From Paramecium tetraurelia (taxonomy: Eukaryota > Ciliophora > Oligohymenophorea > Peniculida > Parameciidae): DNA of 64,000 nucleotides. The notes below the pieces were generated by a model. The model did no database searches, was not told the origin of the DNA, and saw only the letters and a list, made by a program, of their open reading frames with translations. Position 1 is the first letter of the stretch. The number at the start of each line of letters is the position of its first letter. Below are positions 54,295 to 64,000 of this stretch, in pieces. The position numbers and the translations under genes were made by a program. The DNA lies in the NCBI RefSeq assembly GCF_000165425.1, contig NW_001799625.1, positions 62,001 to 126,000 of the forward strand. Direction: 5' to 3'.

Positions 54295-55851
54295 ATGGAT
54301 AATTACAAAAAATACCTCTTTGATGAGAAGTTTCAAGAACCACTACCTCGTAATACTTACTCATTCTAGGCTCAAGAGAGTCAGGAAGATTAGCCCAATG
54401 AATCAAATTTTGATGATGAATATAAAAAAGATTTTCTTCAAAACCAAATTAAAAACATAAGGGAGAAATTAATAATGATGGGTTTTCCCAGTTTAGGTGA
54501 TTTGTATAGCAATTCAAATTCTGAAGTAGATCTTACTGTAAAAGTGTAAGAATAATGTACATTATCAAAAATAGATTGATTGCTGTAATTAAATAAAGAA
54601 GGGAGGATATGGATTTCAAGAACACTTATCATGAAAAAATTAATAAAATAGAAGCAGAAAAACAGTAACTCTCATAAAATTTTGAAAGAGCGTCAACAAC
54701 TAAAAAAATTTTGGAGTAAGAAAATAGTACTTTATAAGCTAAGATAAAGAGCACAGAAAAGGTTTAAAAAGAATAACTGTAATTATTTAAGCTATATATT
54801 AGTAATAAACTGATGCAGGAAAGGGAGGATCTGTAAAAATAACTATCGAAATTATAAAGTAGATCAACTTAGTTTGAACATGAAATGAAGTAAAGGGATT
54901 TAGAAATTTAAAAACTTAAAGATCATATTAAAAAATAATCGGCTTCGAAAACTTTTAAAAATAGTTTAGAAATGACCTAAAATTTAGAATAAGGAGGTCC
55001 AAGTATTTTTGCAGCAAATGGAGAATATGAATTTAGTCAATTAGTCATGAAAAAGTGGGAAGAAATCAATAATAAACTATTAAGAGAAAATGAATAACTT
55101 AGGGAAAATCTAGTTAAGATTCATAATGAATTAGGAGAGATACTGTAAATTCGAAGAGATGTGTATATTAAAAGAAGGAAAATAGATTTTGGGGATGAAA
55201 ATATTCCTCCAGAATTAGATAACCCATAATAAAATATGCATTAATTCAAAAGTGATTTGTATAAGTCTCCTTTAGAAACTAATGGTAAATAAGCTATTTA
55301 GATGCTGTAAGAGAATCTATAAACATTTAAAGAACTTATGAAAAAGTTTGATTAACAATACGAACTTTAATTGAATGAAGATGAAATCGAAATTGAGGCT
55401 GAAGGGGGTAAAGTTAAGGCTTGTAAAAACTTGACTGAATTATTCAAAAATTATAATTATATCTTTGAGGCCTAGGATAAGATGATAAGTTAAATTATTA
55501 ATAAAAGCCAAAACTTAAAAAAAATAGATGAATTAAACTTTAATTTAAATAGATTCAATAGAGTATTAGATGATAAATAGATTGACGATGTCAAAAAATA
55601 TCTCTAAGACCAGAAAAAGTACCTGGATGAATCTAAAAATGAGATGGATCTTATCAAAAAACAATTTTAGCACTAATTGAAAAAAAGAGAAGAAGAAAAA
55701 TAAATCATATAAGTAATCTCATCGTCTTATAATTAATTAGATGAAAAGATTAATGCTTGAAGAAACCAACGAGAAATTCAAGGAAAATATTAGGATGCTA
55801 GAAAATGCAAGTAGATAAGCTTTACAATAACTTAATTAAGATATTAATTGA
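54295..55851 (+). CDS. SSX2IP: SSX2IP/ADIP-like centrosomal coiled-coil protein
   Basis: Predicted 501 aa, introns 54504-54526 and 55713-55740. In animals SSX2IP (ADIP, Msd1) anchors microtubules at centrosomes and basal bodies. Near residue 65 is LIMMGFPSLGDF, matching the conserved LTTLGFPSLYE block. After the first intron comes YIIKNRLIAVIKQRREDMDF, where the family has NELLVLQRKNLL. Later motifs are HEMKQRDLEIQKLKDHIKK and KLLRENEQLRENLVKIHNEL. The rest is coiled coil. The 23-nt first intron decides the model: without it the gene seems to have an internal TGA and a frameshift. A basal-body role here is inferred from the family. Confidence 0.75.
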
Positions 55852-56130
55852 CTCATTATTTTGATTTAAGATTTTTATTATATATAATTAAAATTCTTTT
55901 CTTCTACTTTATTTCTATCCAAAATAACTGTTAAATTATTATGAGTTATTTTCTTTATTTATATCTACAAAATTATCAAAAAAATCATGAAAATTTTTAA
56001 ATGAAATAAACACTTTCTAATCGAGAACTTAGAAACCATTAAAATAATCATGAATATTTATCTTAGCTTTATCATAACTAAGGCAGTAAGAGAGAAGAAT
56101 TGAATTTATATTTAAAGTGTATTTATAAAG
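55852..56130. other. AT-rich gap between converging genes
   Basis: 279 bp with no ORF or motif of note. Confidence 0.6.
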
Positions 56131-58114
56131 TCAAACAATTTTATGAAATCTAACTGAGACAGAAACCCAAACAGCATAAACGTCTTCTGGATAGATTTCC
56201 ATTTTCACTCGTACTGCATGATATGTTTGATCTCCTCTTGCAGTGAGTACTTCCCCACCAACAGGAGATGTTTTGATATCCTCCAACATCTTTTAAATAT
56301 TCATGTGATTAAAGCAAATTGGAAAACTCATAAATGTATGACCTTCAGGTATGTAACTTCTAATCGCAGATTGAAATTCAAATTATGCAAATTGTAATCC
56401 TATTGTTATATCAAATTGTGTATACCAGTTATTTTCTCTGTTTCATAATTAGCTAAGGCTATTTACATGATGCTTCCAAGCTTTTCATCATATCTAGTAG
56501 CTAAATTAATAACTAAAAATTAAGCAAATCAAAATACTCTTTCTATAACTTCCTATGGCCTCTCTAAGTTATAATTCTAATTTTGGTTCCAATTCATCTG
56601 CATATATCGTTTATCTTAATAGAGTAAGTTGAAAATTCTATGGTTTTAATAAAGAGATTTCATTTGGATCGACAGCCTTCCACTTAGTGTAATCCTCAAT
56701 ATTGAGATCTGTTTTCAAGACAGAATCATTCTCTTGGATATTTGCATAAAAGTATTTATGATTAAAGATGCAACCAATTCTTTTATATAACTAAGGAACC
56801 TATTTTATGATGTGTCTTTATATATACTTTAGGATCATTCAGTTCAAATTTATGCCCAGTTAAAGGTTCCCAGAAGTTGTAGGCATATTCAGCCTGTTTT
56901 TAATTTGGCTTTTTTGGTTTCTATAATCTTGTCATAACCCATCCATGAGGTCGATCAGCTGTAGAACCAAAGACAACAAACGCATCTAAATTGAACCCTA
57001 GAAAGAATGAACACAATAGCAAACAATGATCCTCAAAGTCTCCACCTTTCAATGCTATAAATGTTGGGAATCTGTGCCAAACTTCTAATCTATCTCCTGA
57101 TGGCCCTCGATCTGAAGTTTTCATGGGTATTAGACTCACAAATCTGGCAGCATGATTCGGACTCATTATCCCTCTAACACTTTATAATTCTCTAATAAAA
57201 GTGCAAGAAGGTCTCCAGATTCCATCTTGGGATTCTGAATATAATTTAATTGGTCGAACAGATAGTTTAAGTTCTTTAAAATCATTCCACCAAGCATTGC
57301 CATACGTATGAAACCTATCGGATATTTGATTGATAACAGATTTCTCTTTAGATAACTAAGAAACTACTATGTGTTCTGGCAATAATACTAAGCCAGTTTT
57401 AGGTAATAATTCCAAATGAATTTAAAGTATACCAACATGATTCTTCCTTTCATTTTACATTTTGGTATTATAAGTAGTGGGAAGTTCTATGTTCAATGAA
57501 ATATTTCCATAGCATAATAAAAACCTCCATTCAATTAATTTTTGAGAAAACAGCTTTCTTTACCCATTTTAAATTTAAATTACGCATAATTCAATTGGAT
57601 GATCTAATTTGCTTAAGGTTAACAAATCAACATTGGCCTTTTGAGCTTCAGTTCTCAAATCAAACAAAAATAGTTCATTAAACTCAGGTTCTACTGTGGC
57701 ATCAACTGTAGCAGATGCAAATCTCTGACCGCAAAAACTTAAATATAGCTACAATTTTGAATTTCCAGGTTCTATAAAATCCAAGAATGCTCTTCCTTTG
57801 TATATACGCAAACTAACTGAACGATAATTAATACGATCTGGGTCTACAAATGTAAGCTTAATATTCTCATTTGATCATACTTGTTTATTTTATTTATTAA
57901 ATTCATCTATTTCATCCAAATGTTTGATATCCAAGATGAGATTATCAATGAGGTTTGTTTCTCGCAGCAATTTGGTCAATTTTTCATTATCCAAATCATC
58001 AATTTGAATTTTTTCACTTTCTATTTTTTTCTTTAACTTATCAAATACTTCACCTTTATCAAAATAATTGTTGATTAGTTATCGAATTTTAGTTATTTGT
58101 TCTTTAGAATACAT
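56131..58114 (-). CDS. CEP76: Centrosomal protein CEP76
   Basis: Predicted 626 aa (human 659), introns 57857-57880, 56800-56827, 56513-56537, 56400-56425. CEP76 sits at centrioles and basal bodies and limits centriole reduplication. Seen: an N-terminal helical part; a C2-like domain at about 110-260 (YRSVSLRIYKGRAFLDFIE, ATVEPEFNELFLFDL); a transglutaminase/peptidase-like core with LEVWHRFPTFIALKGGDFED, HCLLLCSFFLGFNLDAFVV and ADRPHGWVMTRL; and a C-terminal domain with IPEGHTFMSFPICF and a final AVRVKMEIYPEDVYAVWVSV. All blocks follow CEP76 order. In animals the peptidase fold lacks the full catalytic set; here GGDFEDH is kept. Confidence 0.93.
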
Positions 58115-58132
58115 ATTTAAATAAATTAATTA
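58115..58132. promoter_or_regulatory. 18-bp A/T-only spacer between divergent starts
   Basis: Only 18 bp, all A or T, separate the ATG of CEP76 (minus) from the ATG of RPB12 (plus). Both genes are well supported. Any core promoter must therefore sit in the spacer or within the coding exons, and both messages must have 5' leaders of a few bases or start inside each other. Confidence 0.8.
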
Positions 58133-58320
58133 ATGGACATACAAGACGCTTCTAGAGTTGTTTACATTTGTGGAAGTAAGTCACCTATGTTAAAATAGAG
58201 TGTGGAAAGGATGTTTAACTTGAAGCCAAAGACATTGTCAGATGCCAATGCGGCTACAGAATTCTCTATAAGAAAAGAAAGGCAGATCCAAAGAATCCAC
58301 CTTAATACGAAGCAATCTGA
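58133..58320 (+). CDS. POLR2K: RNA polymerase subunit RPB12 (RPABC4)
   Basis: Predicted 54 aa (human 58), one intron (58176-58198). A zinc-binding subunit shared by RNA polymerases I, II and III. It reads VVYICGKCGKDVQL, then DIVRCQCGYRILYKKRKAD. The four Cys (CGKC and CQC/CGYR) form the zinc ribbon, and CGYRILYKKR is the family signature. The usual CxxCG spacing at the second pair is CQCG, one residue shorter than CRECG. The intron sits inside the first Cys pair. Confidence 0.95.
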
Positions 58321-58576
58321 ATTATTAACATTTATCTATGCCAATATACACTTCTAAACAACTGAATTGCATTACTCATACTCTCTATACCCACTTGGAT
58401 GTTACTAAAATTTAGTTAAATAAGTCTCTATTATTTAAGCATTAATAAGGGTTATACTAAAATTACACTCAAATTTCTATAAATCGCAGTCTAAGTATCT
58501 TTAATGATTAAATAATACTCTTTATAAATATTCTGAGTAAAGAGAAATGATAATAAATATCTTTGTTTACGTATTA

Positions 58577-59963
58577 ATGCAACAAGCAATCTAAGCATTT
58601 CTCCTTGTTCCTAAGGATTCTGATTTCACAATCAAAAACATACCTTTTGGCGTTGCATCCAAAGCCAATGGTAATCCCTTCCCAGCTACCATCATAGGTA
58701 TATCAATTGATCAATCAAATTAGGTGATTCTGTGATTAATTTGGCCAAACTCGAAGACTTGGGGTATTTTAATGGACCTCTGTTTTCCACTTTGGGATCT
58801 AAGGTCTTTGACAGCGGAAACCTTAACAAATTTGTTTCCCTCTCAAGACCGTATTGGAAAGAAGTCAGATCTTAAATCTAAACTCTATTCTCATGTGGAA
58901 GCCAATTAGAAAATAATTAAGAAGCTTTGGCTGAGATTCTTACACCTGTTCAAGATAGTAATAAATCATTTTCTATTTAGCCAAAAATCATTTACCTATC
59001 ACAATTGGAGAATACACTGATTTTTATTCCTCAAAGAACCACGCTTTCAATATGGGATCTATAATCAGGGGTCCTGATAATGCTATGCAACCAAATTGGT
59101 ACTATTTACCTGTAGGATATCATGGAAGAAGATCATCAATTGTTGTCGATGGAACAGATATCAGAAGACCATGGGGATAGGTAAAGGCTCCAACAGCCGA
59201 GAAGCCTTCTTTCACAAAATGCAAGAGATTGGATTATGAATTAGAAATTGGAGCTGTAATTGGTGGAGCACCAAATAATTTGGGAGAGCCTGTTAAGGTC
59301 AATCAAGCTGAAGATAGAGTCTTTGGGTTTGTTATTCTAAATGACTGGTCTGCCAGAGATGTTTAAGTGTGGGAGTATGTACCTCTTGGTCCATTTGGAG
59401 CCAAAAATTTTGCATCTACAATTTCACCTTGGATTGTGTCCATTGAAGCTTTAGAACCATTCCGAATTCAATTGCCAGAACAAGACCCAGAGCCATTCGT
59501 CTATTTGAAAGAGAAAAAGTATATGAAAATTGAATAATTAGTCATACATCTTTCGATATTAATTTGGAAGTGCTCATTGGTACAGAAAAGAGTCCAGAAC
59601 TAGAGCATTTTACTACAAGCAATTTCAAATATATGTATTGGAGTGTGAATTAATAAATTGCTCATCATTCCATCACTGGTTGTAACATTTAACCAGGAGA
59701 TCTCTTTGGATCTGGAACAATCTCAGGAACAACCAAGGATGGAAGAGGATGCTTAATGGAATATACATGGAATGGAAAGGAGCCTTTGGTATTGAAATCA
59801 GGGGAACAAAGATTATTTTTGGAGGATGGCGATGTCCTTGAAATGAGGGGATATGCAGGAGAAGGAGAGTAAGAATCATTCATATTTTAGGAATCGTGTC
59901 GGTTTTGGGAGATGCAAAGGAAAGATTTTGCCTGCTCTGGATGAGGCTTATTTCTAATCATGA
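58577..59963 (+). CDS. FAH: Fumarylacetoacetase
   Basis: Predicted 430 aa (human 419), introns 58698-58723, 58958-58980, 59519-59541, 59869-59890. The enzyme splits fumarylacetoacetate into fumarate and acetoacetate, the last step of tyrosine breakdown in the cytosol. N-terminal domain: [14 protein letters not shown]. Catalytic domain: [77 protein letters not shown] and the end [15 protein letters not shown]. The metal ligands and catalytic His are in place. An in-frame ATG at 58544 would add 11 hydrophobic residues; the later start fits the family. Confidence 0.95.
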
Positions 59964-60001
59964 AAGTTAATTATTATCAATATTAAAATTTATATTTAAA
60001 A

Positions 60002-60209
60002 ATGGGCAAAAAGACAACATTACTTTTTAAGTTAGTGAGTTCAGCTGGCACAGGGTTTTATTATTATGGAGAGAAGAGCACAAAGTAATTGGAAAATAAT
60101 TAAATTAAGGAAAGTAGGCTCTAAATTGATTTTAAGAAAGTATGATCCATTGGTCAATCAATATGTTATCTTTACAGAGGCTAAATTGGCATCAGGAAAG
60201 AAAAAGTGA
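60002..60209 (+). CDS. MRPL33: Mitochondrial ribosomal protein bL33m
   Basis: Predicted 60 aa, one intron (60085-60109). Small protein of the large mitoribosomal subunit near the E site. It reads LLFKLVSSAGTGFYYYGEKS, then LILRKYDPLVNQYVIFTEAK and a Lys-rich end. LVSSAGTGFxY and KYDPxVNxxVxFTEAK are the mitochondrial bL33 signatures. The Lys-rich N-terminus is short, so targeting information is probably within the mature protein. It lies 38 bp after the FAH stop, same strand. Confidence 0.95.
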
Positions 60210-60690
60210 TTTGATCAGACATATGCAATAAATAAATTTAATTTTAAACTTATTTTAGGAATGCAATTAATTTTTATTTCATCATTTTCTATTTTATTAC
60301 TTTCTCCATTTTTCATGCATACATGCAAATGGTTTTTGTTAATTTTAAATGCAAAATTTGTTTCATTTTGTAAGACTAAGATATCATGAAATAATTAAGA
60401 TTCTCCACAATTAATTTAATGTCTATTATAAAGTTAAGGAAACTCTAGAGAAGAAGGCTGAATTTATTAATTTGATAGCCTCGTATATATTATTATGCTA
60501 TTTAAGTTATAATTATATTCTAAGTCAGCATAAAATCTAAAATATGCTTATTTTTTAACATTTTATTAATCAAATTCGATAAGATAAATTACGTTTCTAA
60601 GTTCTTCTTAGAACTTTCTTAATACTGTTATAAATATTCTAAGAATTAGGATAAGATTATTTTAATCAATAATTATTTAATATTACCTTC
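60210..60690. other. AT-rich intergenic region (481 bp)
   Basis: No supported feature. TGA occurs in all frames; a few ATGCA repeats near 60318-60350 only. Confidence 0.6.
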
Positions 60691-60927
60691 ATGAAATCAA
60701 GTAACACTAGAAAACACAAGAATATCTTGTAAGCACAAATCTATGATGCCTAACAATACTAATTTGAAGAAGAAACTTAGCAATTGTAAGAAAATGGAAA
60801 TTCAAACCAAAATTTCTTTGATTATTCTAAGAGGTATTGTTTTTCTTGATTTAGAATCGAAACGATTGATAGATTCTTGAAAGAACTACAGAGCCTCAAA
60901 CAAATGTCTTTTTATAAAACTGAATGA
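60691..60927 (+). CDS. Small unknown Gln-rich protein, 71 aa
   Basis: Two exons joined by a 21-nt intron (60834-60854): MKSSNTRKHKNILQAQIYDA and later FEEETQQLQENGNSNQNFFD, then RIETIDRFLKELQSLKQMSF to TGA. The second exon is an amphipathic helix. There is no known domain, TM or signal. Splicing keeps the frame across the join, which supports a real gene. It is convergent with the next gene. Confidence 0.55.
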
Positions 60928-61138
60928 CTTGATGAGCTTTTATGTTTATATTTATTAGAGTTGAAATATTTTTCAGAATTTTCAACAATATCTTCTAAAT
61001 TAAAAAGAAAATAAACTATTTTGGAGGACAAGTACTCAATTAAATCACTCTCAAAGATAAAAATATCAATAAATAATTTAAAATTTACTTAAAATCTGTT
61101 TATATAAGTTTTAATCAATATACTATGTTTAATAAAAT

Positions 61139-63326
61139 TCAATATTTTTTTTGTTAAGCACTTTAGGGTCTTGCGATTCTACCAGAGCTAGAAGAAGGAT
61201 CATCTTAAAATTAGAAATACCTTAGTTACTTGCTTTATTCTGATTAAGCATCGGATATTTGAATCCAACTGTAGTTCCTACGTATTTCTAATTGTCTGAC
61301 GTGTAATTCACTTAGTTTGGATCTGAAATCAACAATCATTATTTACTTAGTTCATAAACTTCAGAATTTTCATAAACCAAATCTTTTGGTCTTAAGTCTC
61401 CCCTAACTAATTTAGCTTAATTCAAATCTTAGCTTTTCTAAGCTCAAACAAAATAGTTACATCTACAGTTTTAGTTAACTTGGTTTTTCCAGAACACACT
61501 AAACATCTCTAAGTGACGACTCTATGATTTCCTGTTAAGATACTCACAGTTTCTTATTGGTTTACACTGATGATATAAATACAATATACTAAAGTAATGT
61601 TTATAAATAGTTTGAGAACTCCTCTAATTCTTTCATTCCTTTAGCCAAGATGCCATAATTTTCAGCCATTGTTTTGTATTTTTCTTCCAAGGCTGTAAAT
61701 TTAGCTTTAGTGTCTTCTTCATTAGCTTTTCTAAAGAATATATTAATATTCGATACTCTGCAAGTTATCTCTATAGATCAGTATTATCATTTGATGTCAT
61801 TTATTTCATATACTTTCTCATTTTCTTATCAAGATCTTGTAGCCCTTCCATCTTCTTTTTCATGTCAGCAATATCATTCAATAGATTTCTTATGAACATC
61901 TCAAAGGACATATTTTCTCCACAAGCTTAACCAACTATCTGGAGTATTCTTGCTCTTAATAAACTCATTGGTTACGATATCTCCTTGTCAATAATAGAGA
62001 TAATATCCTCTTTGGATAATTATTATTATTAAGGAGCCTACTTCAAAAGGTTTAGTTGTTATAGGAATCTTTGTTCATTTACATCAATTTTTCTTTTCAA
62101 TTCATTTTCTAATAGTCTTAATTTATTTTCTTAATCTGTATAATCACTTTTTAACCTTTTAATATCAGCTTCTAATGAACAAACTTTATGAGGATCAATG
62201 TCACTTTTTCCCCCTTTTGCTTACCCATCAAAATTTTCAGTCTTGATTTTTAATTCCTCTATGTCTTTCCTGTTTTATTCGCCCCTATACTAACAATCGG
62301 CAATCTTATCATCCATTGATTTGATTTATGGAATCAATTTTTCTAATTGTAAAATGGCATCCATTTTTCTGGACAATTCTCCAACTTTATTTTATAATTC
62401 AACAGTTCTATCACTTAGTATTTGTTTAGTTTATTCGAATTTTTCAAGAGGTGTATATTTCTGAGAGATTGTATCATTCATTTCCTTCAATTGGATTCTT
62501 AATGTTTTGAAATTGTCTTGATTTCTTTCATCGTTGTATTAAAATTTGGCTTTTAATTCAGCCATTTCATTTTAAATTCCCTTAATACCTTCATCTTTCT
62601 ATTTGGCTATGTCTCTCATAACTCTATCATAAACACCTTAACAAGAGGATTCCACAAATTTGTCATTGATTCTTTATTATAATAGCTTTTCACAATCACT
62701 TATTTTCCACAATGTTTTCTTCTCTAACTCATTAATACTTTATTGTAACTGATTTTAATTTTAAGTTGCTGATCTCTCCTAATCCTAAAATCGTTTAGTA
62801 AGTTTCTTATTTAAATCCTCAATTTGATCGGATAATTTAGTTTTTTGTTCTTTCAAGCCCTTCTCCAAATCATCTTTTAAAGCTCTTTTGGCGAGATCAG
62901 CCTCCAATTTGTTGAGTTTAGCTTCCCAATCTTTACTTCGCTTGAATAGATAAGCCATTCCTTAACTGAATACTCGCTCTTTGTTAATTACCATACATAT
63001 AGCATTCTCTATTTGATCTGATCCATTTTCAGCCAATGGTTTCTCCAACTAAAAAGAAATCTATTGCTCGAATTCAGGATCACGTAAAGACATCGACTTA
63101 GCTGTTCTCTGTAAATAGGCTTCATACTATATTTTATTAAATTATATCCTACATCTTGCAATTTCAATACTTGATTCAATTAGATTTATAAGTTGTTTAG
63201 ATAAGAAGAATGTCCATTAACTGTGTTAGTAACTTTCTCCAAATAACTTTTAAGTTGTTCAGCTCTTAAGTCAACTTGAAAAAGAGTCTCTTCCAATAAA
63301 AGAGTTGCTGCTTGTTGTGCTTTCAT
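61139..63326 (-). CDS. Long coiled-coil protein with C-terminal Cys pair (QRICH2-like?)
   Basis: Predicted 679 aa; six introns: 63127-63152, 61731-61756, 61567-61589, 61438-61460, 61323-61346, 61204-61229. Five of the six crowd into the last 600 bp. The N-terminus reads KAQQAATLLLEETLFQVDLR. Residues 130-480 are coiled coil. The C-terminal part has TGNHRVVTQRCLVCSGKTKL, and the end DPSSSSGRIARPQSAQQKK is a Ser/basic tail. The CLVC segment after a coiled coil recalls the DUF4795 region of the ciliary protein QRICH2 (CxSC), but the match is weak. A cilium or cortex role is a guess. Confidence 0.72.
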
Positions 63327-64000
63327 TAATTAACAAAGTTTATAAAATATTAACTTATATTTTATAAACTTATTTAGAATATTTCCCCTTTTGTTATACA
63401 AATACAATTTATTATGCTACTGATGGCTTGATCCTGAAGGTTATAATAGTTCTTTAGGTATAAATAAACCGACATTAAAAACCTTATTCTTATAATATTT
63501 AGAGCGATGAATTCATTTTTTGACTTTATCTATAAGAGTAAATCATTTAAGTTGATATGAACCTTTAGTTTCAATTAATTGTTAACTTTTGATGATCAAT
63601 ATTTCACTACTATAAAAAAAGATATTAAACATTTACTAAATTGAAAATGTAGAATCGTAGAAAACTCATTTGATAGTCTGAAACAGAAAAAAAGAATAAC
63701 GAAATTCAAATTTATTCAATTAACTTATAAGGCTTACTTTTTTGCTTTCAAGATATCATAAGAATTTATCAATGCTTTTTGATGTTCAATTTCTAAAATA
63801 CAAATTAACAATCAAAGTAAACTAATTTATTTGTTAATCACAAAAGTCTTATCTATATTTGGTCATTCCTCTTAAATTGAATAATCTATATATATCATAA
63901 TTTATAACAAACAGATTTTATTTACATTCAGTAAAATCAATCGAAATATAATACTTAGCTACTTTTAATAATAAATTTTTACTCTATATAGACTGAGCAA
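63327..64000. other. AT-rich right edge, possible 3' exon of an off-edge minus gene
   Basis: Mostly AT-rich. At about 63710-63800 the minus strand reads EIEHQKALINSYDILKAKKQ and ends ALQVN at a TGA near 63717. A splice acceptor (TTTTAG) stands just before it. This could be the last exon of a gene that starts beyond the edge, but I could not join it in frame to the upstream open stretch (NLRGMTKYRQDF, about 63840-63880). Confidence 0.35.

Noticed and set aside
54500-54600. In-frame TGA plus frameshift in SSX2IP, suggesting a pseudogene
   Set aside because: A standard 23-nt intron at 54504-54526 moves the frame and recovers a conserved family block.
56921-57166. CEP76 region ORF starting MSPNHAARFVSL as its own gene
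   Set aside because: It is an internal part of the CEP76 frame; the upstream sequence is continuous with it.
59673-59883. Two minus-strand ORFs opposite the FAH gene
   Set aside because: They are shadows of the FAH coding strand, whose conserved motifs fill the region.

Overview
This 64 kb window is somatic (macronuclear) DNA of a ciliate, most likely a Paramecium. The sequence shows three things. TAA and TAG are read as glutamine inside every conserved gene, and every conserved gene stops at TGA. About ninety introns can be placed, nearly all 20-32 nt long with GT...AG ends, and removing them restores known protein families. The DNA is very AT-rich, with genes packed tightly and gaps down to 16-18 bp. 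The genus is an inference from these features. All CDS coordinates below run from start codon to TGA and include the tiny introns. For genes with all introns placed, total length minus introns divides by three.

Left third (1-21.6 kb): the N-terminus of a mitochondrial carrier; a GRAM-VASt membrane-contact protein with a 21-Gln run; a Gln-rich unknown; a Myb/SANT protein; a DYRK kinase; a kinase fused to about 1000 residues of coiled coil; a MYND-containing ubiquitin protease; the ciliary protein DRC3; a two-ORF small-protein locus; a GPR180-like membrane protein; and a PH-domain kinase.

Middle (21.6-47 kb): a TPR protein; two small divergent genes; a large Cache-TM-TPR-vWA receptor-like protein; a CAMK-type kinase; an unknown gene; a Cys-rich four-TM protein; an SCP-type CTD phosphatase; a B-box protein; and a 2141-residue polytopic TmcB-like protein.

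Right third (47-64 kb): a YIPF protein; a coiled-coil protein; POLD2 (DNA polymerase delta small subunit), converging with a RECQ4-like protein whose helicase motifs are gone; an unknown; the centrosomal proteins SSX2IP and CEP76; RPB12, divergent from CEP76; FAH (tyrosine breakdown); mitoribosomal bL33; a small unknown; and a long coiled-coil protein.

There is no operon logic: neighbours share short AT-only spacers, not pathways. Cilium and basal-body genes (DRC3, CEP76, SSX2IP, perhaps the last coiled-coil gene) and replication genes (POLD2, RECQ4-like) recur. I saw no tRNA, rRNA, CRISPR, transposon, virus-like element or telomere.
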